7,451 bases of DNA, taken from NCBI GenBank assembly GCA_030591195.1, contig JAUVBO010000106.1, forward strand, positions 1 through 7,451. The letters are read 5' to 3'. This DNA is from Pseudomonadota bacterium (lineage in GTDB: Bacteria; Myxococcota; Polyangia; GCA-2747355; JACKDQ01). This document shows, piece after piece, positions 1-7,451 of the stretch. The notes below the pieces were generated by a model. That model saw nothing but the letters and a program-made list of their open reading frames with translations, was not told the origin of the DNA and did not search any database. Numbering within the stretch: the first letter of the stretch is position 1; the number at the start of each line of letters is the position of its first letter. A program made the translations under genes and the position numbers.

Positions 1-174
1 GGGATGTTGGCTCCCGAGCCGGCGATATGCGATGATCAGTTACTCAAACGCAGCCGGTCTCCTCGCACCTCCGGTAGCGACCGGTCCGGTAGCGAGGGAA
101 TCGAGGGTACTGTATCCTACCGGCGAAGGCTGCCGGAAACCAAAGAAAGCGTCGCCGTCGGGTCCAAAGGATTG
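1..174 (+). other. Probable leader/promoter region of kinase A
   Basis: The kinase reading frame stays open back to an ATG at position 4, but the 57 residues this would add are rich in Ser and Arg, resemble no domain I know, and precede the normal start of a kinase domain. I therefore read this stretch as non-coding. It is visibly less GC-rich in parts (around 23-50 and 105-120). A weak -10-like hexamer, TATCCT, lies at 113-118 with no convincing -35. A short inverted pair, GGCTC-cc-GAGCC, lies at 9-20 and a 10-bp direct repeat at 71-95. No second gene is supported. The alternative, that translation does begin at position 4, cannot be excluded from sequence alone. Confidence 0.5.
71..95. repeat. 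10-bp direct repeat CCGGTAGCGA, possible operator
   Basis: CCGGTAGCGA occurs at 71-80 and again, perfectly, at 86-95, separated by CCGGT, which is itself the first half of the unit. The pair lies about 80-105 bases upstream of the preferred kinase A start and just upstream of the weak TATCCT element. The flanks CCTCGC (61-66) and GCGAGG (92-97) are also complementary, so the region could fold into a hairpin. Direct repeats in this position often bind a dimeric regulator. No regulator is identified, and chance duplication in GC-rich DNA is possible. Confidence 0.35.
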
Positions 175-2993
<2,819 letters not shown>

Positions 2994-2997
<4 letters not shown>

Positions 2998-3010
2998 CAG
3001 CGCCCGCTAC
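2994..3010. terminator. Small symmetric hairpin over the two convergent stop codons
   Basis: GTAGC (2994-2998) and GCTAC (3006-3010) are complementary and flank a 7-nt loop, AGCGCCC. The stop codon of kinase A (TAG, 2995-2997) and that of kinase B (CTA on the + strand, 3007-3009) lie symmetrically in the two arms. The stem is only 5 bp and there is no U tract on either side, so this is at best a weak pause or a coincidence, not a convincing intrinsic terminator. Confidence 0.15.
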
Positions 3011-4551
3011 CAGAACCAGATCAGCAGCCCCACCCCGACCACCAACAAGGTCCCGAGCAGGGTCAGCAGTACCACCTTGAGGCTGTTGTACGGCACCGGC
3101 GCGCCTGGCATCACCTCCGAGGTCCCCATCGCCGTCTCTGGCATCGGCGCCACCTCGGGGCCGGCCACCGGCCGCCGGCTGATGGGTCCACCTTGGGCGG
3201 AGACAGGATGGTGGGCAACGGGCGGGGTGGTGCCGATCAGCGGGGCCAACTCGGGGAACGAGTCGGTCGGCAGGGTGGTTGGCACGGACTGCAAGGCCGC
3301 CGGCCGCGGGCTGTCACCCTGGGCACCGCGCTGACCGCTGCCGGGCGCCGAGCCGTGCGGCTCGTAGTGGTCGTACTTGCCAGTCTCGACGTCGGTGCCC
3401 CCGTCGAGGCCGCCAGTCACCCCTTCCGAGACATCGGTGATCGGCTCGGTGTCGAGGTCCTCGCCGAACCCTCCATCGGTGAGCTCCGGTTCCTCGACGA
3501 GCTCCGGGTCGCCGGCCAGATCATCCGCGCCGGACCGTCGCCCCTCGTCGAGGATCTCGGTAGCCTCGGCCGGAGCGCCTGGTTGGTCGGCCGCGCCACG
3601 CCTCGGCGGCGCCTTCGACGGCTTCGATGGCGGTCTCGACGCCTTGGCGGCGCCAAGCAAGCGCTGCAGGGTCGAACCGCCGTCGGGGTGGTGCCGGCCA
3701 TAGAGCTCCAGCTCGGCTTGCATCTCGCCGGCCGTGGCGTATCGATCGTCCGGCTCGGCGGCCATCGCTCGCCCGCAGGTCCGCACCAGCTCGTCAGGGA
3801 TCCCGAGCGCCAGATCGGCCAGGGTGGACATCCTGACGTGGCGCACCCGCTCGAGGGTGTCAACCGGCGAGACGCCGACGAAGGGGTTCTCTCCCACCAG
3901 CAGCTCGTAGAGCACCGTTCCCGCAGCGAAGATATCCGAGCGATGGTCGATCGGATCGTTGCTCGCCTGTTCGGGGGACATGTAGGCGTAGCTGCCCTTG
4001 AGCACCATCCCGACGGTCTGGTGCAACCGCTGAGCCGCCTTCGCCACGCCGAAGTCGATCAGCTTGATCCGACCTTCGTTGCTGATCAACACGTTGGACG
4101 GCTTGACGTCGCGGTGGACCACCTCGAGAGGGCTGCCGTCATCGCCCGCCAGCCGGTGGGCGTGGTCGAGCGCGGCGCAGATCTTCGCCACCACGTGAGC
4201 CGCCACCGGAGGGTCGAGCTTGCGACCGGGACATCGACCGAGCAGGTCGTGGAGCGACGAGCCCTCGACGTATTCCATTGCGATGAAGTAGCTGTCGTCC
4301 GCCTCGCCGAAGTCGACCACCTGGGCGATGTTCTCGTGGCTCATCCGCGAGGAGATCCGCGCCTCGTCGATGAACATCGACACCGTGTCCTCGTCCCGCG
4401 CCAGCTCCGTGTGCAGCCGCTTGATCGCGACGGCTCGCGAGAACCCGCGCGGGCCGGAGCGCTCGCCGAGCAGCACGTTGGCCATCGCACCGCTGCCGAG
4501 AGGGCGAAGGATCTGGTACTCGCCGATCTGTCTCGGGACACCAGCGCCCAT
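3007..4551 (-). CDS. Tail-anchored Ser/Thr protein kinase (kinase B)
   Basis: Hanks-type Ser/Thr kinase of 514 residues. The kinase domain covers about residues 12-284: glycine loop LGSGAMANV (18-26), ATP-binding Lys44 in AIK, helix C Glu63, catalytic loop HRDVKPSN (146-153), DFG (166-168) and SPE (192-194). All catalytic residues are present, and it is an RD-type kinase with the usual Lys in the catalytic loop. A linker starts basic and Pro-rich (about 303-318), becomes strongly acidic (329-376), then is Pro-rich and low in complexity. The last 22 residues (493-514) are one hydrophobic helix with no domain after it, so the kinase is probably tethered to the inner face of the membrane without an external sensor. 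The ATG at 4551 is chosen because it overlaps the synthetase stop as TGATG, has GGGAGGG six bases upstream, and starts just before the kinase fold; the frame stays open to 4788 but only inside the synthetase gene. Its substrate is unknown. Confidence 0.95.
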   Translation of the reverse strand: MGAGVPRQIGEYQILRPLGSGAMANVLLGERSGPRGFSRAVAIKRLHTELARDEDTVSMFIDEARISSRMSHENIAQVVDFGEADDSYFIAMEYVEGSSLHDLLGRCPGRKLDPPVAAHVVAKICAALDHAHRLAGDDGSPLEVVHRDVKPSNVLISNEGRIKLIDFGVAKAAQRLHQTVGMVLKGSYAYMSPEQASNDPIDHRSDIFAAGTVLYELLVGENPFVGVSPVDTLERVRHVRMSTLADLALGIPDELVRTCGRAMAAEPDDRYATAGEMQAELELYGRHHPDGGSTLQRLLGAAKASRPPSKPSKAPPRRGAADQPGAPAEATEILDEGRRSGADDLAGDPELVEEPELTDGGFGEDLDTEPITDVSEGVTGGLDGGTDVETGKYDHYEPHGSAPGSGQRGAQGDSPRPAALQSVPTTLPTDSFPELAPLIGTTPPVAHHPVSAQGGPISRRPVAGPEVAPMPETAMGTSEVMPGAPVPYNSLKVVLLTLLGTLLVVGVGLLIWFW

Positions 4552-4564
4552 CAGCGGCCCTCCC
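4549..4564 (-). promoter_or_regulatory. Translational-coupling junction: SD plus TGATG
   Basis: On the - strand, GGGAGGG (4564-4558) lies six bases before the kinase B ATG (4551-4549). That ATG shares its A with the synthetase stop TGA (4553-4551). The ribosome site is therefore inside the last codons of the synthetase, which encode Glu-Gly. This is the classic arrangement for stop-restart translation and fixes the kinase B start. Confidence 0.8.
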
Positions 4565-6110
4565 GCTCGAAACAGCGCGCCAGCTCGGGCTTCTTCACCT
4601 TGCCCAGGGCGTTGCGCGGGAGCCGCTCCATCAGCCGCCACAGCCGCGGCACCTTGTAGGGCGCCAGGTGCTGCTCGCACCAGCGCGCCAGCTCCTCCGG
4701 GTCGATGCTCGGCTGGCCAGCCACCAGCACGATGCCCGCGGCCACGCGCTGCCCCCACCGCCGATCGGCGACCCCGACCACCGCGCACTCGCGGATAACC
4801 GGATGCTCGCGCAGGCGCTCCTCGATCTCCAGCGCGGAGACCTTGTAGCCGCCGGTCTTGATGATGTCGACGCTCAGGCGCCCGACGATCCGGAAGGCAC
4901 CGCGCGGTGCGTCACAGGCCGCGGGGCCGTCCGCCGGATCCTCCACCACCAGGTCGCCGGTGCGAAACCAGCCACCTTCGACGAAGGCGCGACGGGTTTC
5001 TTCCGGGCGCTGCCAGTAACCGGAGAAGACACCGGGTCCACGGACCAGCAGCTCACCCTCGGTTCCCGGCTCGACGTCGGCCACCGCGGCGTCCACCACC
5101 CGGACCTCGACCCGAGGCAGCGGGCGACCGACCCAGCCGGGGCGTCGCTGTCCCTCGAGGGGGTTCGAAAGGGCCATCCCGATCTCGGTCATGCCATAGC
5201 GCTCGAGCAGCACGTGTCCGGTGATCCGCTGCCAGCGCTGCAGCACCGATACCGGCAACGCCGCCGAGCCCGATACCATCAGGCGCAGGCGACGACAACC
5301 CGCCGACCGCGCCTCGCGGCGCTCGGCCGAGGCCGCCTCCCAGCTGTCGATCAGACGAGAATAGACCGTCGGCACGGCCATGAACAGGCTCGGGCCGGCG
5401 TCGCCCTCGATCCAGCGCCAGACGGCCTCCGGATCGAAGCGCGGGAGCAGCTCGCAGCGAGCGCCAGCCCAGAGGGCGCAGGCGACCACGTTGACGATGC
5501 CGTGGACGGGGTGCAGGGGCAGCACCGAGAGGATCCGGTCAGCGGTCCGCCAACCCCACGCCTCGACCAGCGCGCGGATCTGTGCCGCGAGGTTTCCGTG
5601 GCTCAGCACCGCGCCCTTGGGCCGCCCGGTGGTGCCGCTGGTGTAGATGATCATCGCTGGCTGACCGGCGGCGATGCGGGGGAGGGCCTGGGCCTGGCGC
5701 CTCGCCAGCGCTTCACCGACCGGGATCCAGCGAACCGAGGGGCTTGCTGCTGCCCTCAGCTCCGACTGTTCGGGAGCGCTCTCGTCGACCACCACCGCCG
5801 AGGCGCCACTGTCGTCGACGACGTGCCTCAGCTCATCCGCGGGATGCTGCAGGCAGAGCGGGACCGCCACCCCCCCTGCGAGCCAGATCCCCCACTGGAC
5901 CGCGACGTGGGCGCAGCTCGGCGGCACGAAGTACGCCACGCGGTCGCCGGCGAGCCCGTCCCGCCTGCCCTCGAGCAGCGCCGCTGCCACCTGCCTCGAG
6001 GCGTCGAGCAGCTCGGCGTAGCTGTGGCGACCATCAACCCCGACCAGGGCGACTCGACGACCGTGCAGCGGCGCCCGCTCGGTCAGCAGCGTATCCGTTT
6101 CTGGGCTCAT
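4551..6110 (-). CDS. matB: Malonyl/methylmalonyl-CoA synthetase, MatB/ACSF3-like (AMP-forming)
   Basis: ANL-superfamily acyl-CoA synthetase, 519 residues, a usual full length. It would adenylate a dicarboxylic acid with ATP and transfer it to CoA, giving malonyl- or methylmalonyl-CoA. Core motifs: phosphate loop YTSGTTGRPKG (156-166), LPLHPVHG (197-204), LMVSGSAALP (277-286), LERYGMTEIGM (302-312), GWFRTGD (380-386), hinge GRLSVDIIKTGGYKVS (410-425) and PRNALGKVKK (498-507) with catalytic Lys504. From memory, QWGIWLAGGVAVPL, MVSGSAALP, ERYGMTEIGMALS and SVDIIKTGGYKVSALE closely match human mitochondrial ACSF3; the Arg of ERYGMTE is thought to bind the free carboxylate in MatB structures. ACSF3 has LPLHHVHG where this protein has LPLHPVHG. 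An insertion at about 390-403 precedes the hinge. The start at 6110 lacks a clear SD but fits the family N-terminus. It is the first gene of an operon with kinase B. No malonyl-CoA decarboxylase or malonate transporter is in view. Another short-chain specificity is possible. Confidence 0.88.
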   Translation of the reverse strand: MSPETDTLLTERAPLHGRRVALVGVDGRHSYAELLDASRQVAAALLEGRRDGLAGDRVAYFVPPSCAHVAVQWGIWLAGGVAVPLCLQHPADELRHVVDDSGASAVVVDESAPEQSELRAAASPSVRWIPVGEALARRQAQALPRIAAGQPAMIIYTSGTTGRPKGAVLSHGNLAAQIRALVEAWGWRTADRILSVLPLHPVHGIVNVVACALWAGARCELLPRFDPEAVWRWIEGDAGPSLFMAVPTVYSRLIDSWEAASAERREARSAGCRRLRLMVSGSAALPVSVLQRWQRITGHVLLERYGMTEIGMALSNPLEGQRRPGWVGRPLPRVEVRVVDAAVADVEPGTEGELLVRGPGVFSGYWQRPEETRRAFVEGGWFRTGDLVVEDPADGPAACDAPRGAFRIVGRLSVDIIKTGGYKVSALEIEERLREHPVIRECAVVGVADRRWGQRVAAGIVLVAGQPSIDPEELARWCEQHLAPYKVPRLWRLMERLPRNALGKVKKPELARCFEREGR

Positions 6111-6142
6111 TCGAGACGTTGCAAGCTACCACATTGAGATCC

Positions 6143-6158
6143 AGCGCGTTCTGTGCCA
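6143..6158 (-). promoter_or_regulatory. Putative sigma-54 (-24/-12) promoter of synthetase-kinase operon
   Basis: On the - strand, TGGCACAGAACGCGCT (6158-6143) matches the RpoN consensus TGGCAC-N5-TTGCW: all six bases of the -24 block, correct spacing, and GCT of the -12 block (the two T's are replaced by GC). Transcription would start near 6132, leaving a leader of about 22 bases before the ATG at 6110. A short palindrome, TGTG-c-CACA (6152-6160), overlaps the -24 block. No enhancer site or activator gene is visible in the window. Confidence 0.4.
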
Positions 6159-6186
6159 CAAACTGCGCGATCGGGGGTGCAGCCCG

Positions 6187-7026
6187 ATGGCCCCGACGAT
6201 TTTCCCGCGCCCCGTCCACGACATGAAACCACCGTCAAACAGCCCGTCCGACAGCCACCAGCGCGGCGAGACCCGCAGGCCGCCCTCCACCTTCGGCTTC
6301 AAGGACGTCTTCACCTCGATCAACCTCCTCAGCGGAGTGATCGCGATCATCTTCTGCTTTGAAGGCAACGTTCGCTACGCGGCCTACGCCTTCCTCCTCG
6401 GCTGGGTCCTGGGCGACGCCCTCGACGGGATCGTCGCGCGCATGACCCACACCGAGAACCAGTTCGGTGCCCAGTTCGACGTCATCAGCGACCACCTCGG
6501 CCAGTGCATCGTCCCGGCGACGATGCTCTACGTGACCTACCGGCCGATCTCGCCCTACCTCGCTGGCGCCCTGGCCGCGGTGCTGGTGATCACCGGCTCG
6601 GTGCGCCACGCGCGAGCTGCCGTCAAGTCGCCGGAGATCGACTTCGCCTACGTCGGCATGCCGCGCACGGTCTCGGCGCTGCTGATCATCTCCTACCTCA
6701 ACTCGGGCTACGTCCACCTGCTGCCAGGCTACCTCTGGTACGGCATCCCGCTGGTGCTGTTCATCTCGGTGGCCCAGCTGCTGCCGATCCCGTTCCGCAA
6801 CCACAAGGGACGCCGGCTCAAGCTGTGGGCTCGGATAATGATCACGATGTTCTTCGTCACCAGCTTCGGCGCGATGTTCACCCTGACCGAGATCACCTTC
6901 GACATCGTGCTGGTCTGGCTGGTCGGCTACTCACTGGTCTCCTGGATCGAGCTGACACCCCAGGAGCTGAGCCACTTCTTCACCGAGGCCCGGCGGTGGG
7001 CCGAGGAGGTCCGCGCCGCCCGCTAG
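6187..7026 (+). CDS. pssA: CDP-alcohol phosphatidyltransferase, probable phosphatidylserine synthase
   Basis: Integral membrane enzyme, 279 residues, that would transfer a phosphatidyl group from CDP-diacylglycerol to an alcohol, releasing CMP. The full family signature is present: Asp77, Asp80-Gly81, Ala84-Arg85, eight residues, Gly94, Asp98 and Asp102, the metal- and CDP-binding residues. The segment FTSINLLSGVIAI (42-54) just before it is typical of the PssA branch, so serine is the most likely acceptor. After Asp102, however, the sequence is HLGQCIVPA where PssA proteins usually have a Ser-Phe-Gly-containing stretch, so another alcohol is possible. About seven or eight hydrophobic helices are visible (roughly 42-58, 64-84, 103-117, 121-138, 160-200 as two, 217-235, 238-257). 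The N-terminal 35 residues are polar and probably cytosolic. The ATG at 6187 follows GGGGGTG (6173-6179); ATG 6223 is an alternative without an SD. It is divergent from the synthetase operon. Confidence 0.85.
   Translation: MAPTIFPRPVHDMKPPSNSPSDSHQRGETRRPPSTFGFKDVFTSINLLSGVIAIIFCFEGNVRYAAYAFLLGWVLGDALDGIVARMTHTENQFGAQFDVISDHLGQCIVPATMLYVTYRPISPYLAGALAAVLVITGSVRHARAAVKSPEIDFAYVGMPRTVSALLIISYLNSGYVHLLPGYLWYGIPLVLFISVAQLLPIPFRNHKGRRLKLWARIMITMFFVTSFGAMFTLTEITFDIVLVWLVGYSLVSWIELTPQELSHFFTEARRWAEEVRAAR
7023..7026. other. CTAG: shared stop codons of two convergent genes
   Basis: The palindrome CTAG holds TAG for the phosphatidyltransferase (7024-7026, + strand) and TAG for the peroxiredoxin (7025-7023, - strand). 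The genes therefore overlap tail-to-tail by four bases, and any terminator for either must lie inside the other coding region. Confidence 0.95.
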
Positions 7027-7451
7027 CCGCGAGACGCAGGCTTCCAGATCTCCCAGACTCGACCGACCAGCTCGGGCCCAACCTTCAACGTCGGCTGGCC
7101 CGGCTCCCAGCCGGCCGGGCAGACCTCGGCGCCCTCGGTCTCGCGCACGTGCTGGAAGGCCTGCACCTGGCGGATCGACTCCTCGACCCGGCGGCCCACC
7201 GGCGGCGTCAGCACCTCGATCGCCTGGATCACGCCGTCCGGATCGATGATGAAGCGGCCGCGCACGTCGACCCCGGCTTCCTCGTCGTGGACGCCGTAGA
7301 CTGAACCGATCCGTCCGCCCGCGTCGGAGAGCATCGGAAAAGGAAAACCGCCCTCGACCATCTTCGACAGCTCTTGCTCCTGCCAAATCTTGTGGACGAA
7401 GCGGCTGTCGGTACTGCACGCCATGACCTCGACGCCCAGCTGCGCGAACAC
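7023..7451 (-). CDS. 2-Cys peroxiredoxin, AhpC/Prx1 type (partial, N-terminus off window)
   Basis: C-terminal 142 residues of a thiol peroxidase that reduces hydrogen peroxide and organic hydroperoxides in the cytoplasm. Visible family features are GVEVMACSTDS followed by HKIW (the VEV-x-x-x-S-x-DS block of Prx1/AhpC), FPMLSD, the strand RGRFIIDPDGVIQ, and the C-terminal EVCPAGWEPGQ block, whose Cys (visible residue 111, codon 7121-7119) is the resolving cysteine of typical 2-Cys enzymes. The ending LKVGPELVGRVWEI recalls the C-terminus of bacterial AhpC. The peroxidatic Cys in the PxxxTxxC motif should lie just upstream and is not in the window. The GTG at the edge (7451) is probably an internal Val codon, not a start. 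The reductase partner (AhpF, AhpD or thioredoxin) cannot be judged. Confidence 0.93.
   Translation of the reverse strand: MFAQLGVEVMACSTDSRFVHKIWQEQELSKMVEGGFPFPMLSDAGGRIGSVYGVHDEEAGVDVRGRFIIDPDGVIQAIEVLTPPVGRRVEESIRQVQAFQHVRETEGAEVCPAGWEPGQPTLKVGPELVGRVWEIWKPASRG

Noticed and set aside
9..20. GGCTC-cc-GAGCC inverted pair near the left edge, considered as a terminator of an upstream gene
   Set aside because: Two-base loop is too small, there is no U tract, and no upstream gene is visible.
3280..3293. TGGCACGGACTGCA, a second sigma-54-like string on the + strand
   Set aside because: The GC lies two bases too close to the GG, and the string is inside the kinase B coding region with no + strand gene downstream.
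3193..4659. 488-codon open frame on the + strand, antisense to kinase B
   Set aside because: Same shadow effect of third-position G/C bias; composition is Arg/Val/His/Gly-rich with no recognisable domain, while kinase B on the other strand is clear.
4552..4788. 79-codon upstream extension of kinase B
   Set aside because: It lies wholly within the synthetase C-terminal domain, has Arg/Gly/Ala-rich shadow composition, and the ATG at 4551 has a proper ribosome site.
4668..6137. 489-codon open frame on the + strand, antisense to the synthetase
   Set aside because: It resembles no family, is full of Arg, His, Asp and Gly as expected from reading GC-rich coding DNA backwards, and the opposite strand encodes a motif-complete synthetase.
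6504..7304. 266-codon open frame on the + strand spanning the end of the phosphatidyltransferase and the peroxiredoxin
   Set aside because: It runs in the wrong frame through two well-supported genes and has no domain of its own.

Overview
The window reads as ordinary chromosomal sequence from a GC-rich bacterium, most likely a myxobacterium-like member of the Myxococcota (formerly Deltaproteobacteria). The reasons are the strong G/C bias at third codon positions, two large eukaryote-like Ser/Thr kinases (one with the HRDVSPxN catalytic loop common in that group), PEGA repeats, and a possible sigma-54-type promoter. This assignment is inference; there is no rRNA or other phylogenetic marker. 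I see no tRNA, rRNA, CRISPR array, insertion sequence or phage gene.

Layout. Bases 1-174 are probably a leader/promoter region with a 10-bp direct repeat. A 940-residue transmembrane Ser/Thr kinase (kinase A, + strand, 175-2997) has a cytoplasmic kinase domain, a long Pro/Ala-rich linker, one membrane helix, two PEGA-like repeats and a histone-H1-like Lys/Arg tail. It converges, across only 9 bp, on kinase B (- strand, 4551-3007), a 514-residue Ser/Thr kinase anchored by a helix at its extreme C-terminus. Kinase B lies directly downstream of, and overlaps by one base (TGATG), an acyl-CoA synthetase (6110-4551) whose motifs match the malonyl/methylmalonyl-CoA synthetases MatB and ACSF3. These two form a translationally coupled operon. 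A 76-bp divergent spacer carrying a sigma-54-like -24/-12 element separates that operon from a CDP-alcohol phosphatidyltransferase, probably phosphatidylserine synthase (6187-7026, + strand). That gene ends in a CTAG tetranucleotide that is also the stop of a convergent 2-Cys peroxiredoxin, which runs off the right edge of the window.

Working together. The clearest unit is the synthetase-kinase B operon: it makes a dicarboxyl-CoA (malonyl- or methylmalonyl-CoA) and a membrane-tethered signalling kinase from one message. Kinases A and B share the same kinase-core spacing (HRD at residues 146-148, DFG Asp at 166, SPE Glu at 194 in both), so they may be distant paralogues. They differ completely in what follows the core. 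PssA-like lipid synthesis and peroxide removal next door are probably housekeeping neighbours; a functional link is speculative. I found no dedicated defence or mobile system. The most unusual items are the basic extracytoplasmic tail of kinase A and the tight coupling of a tail-anchored kinase to a MatB/ACSF3-type synthetase.
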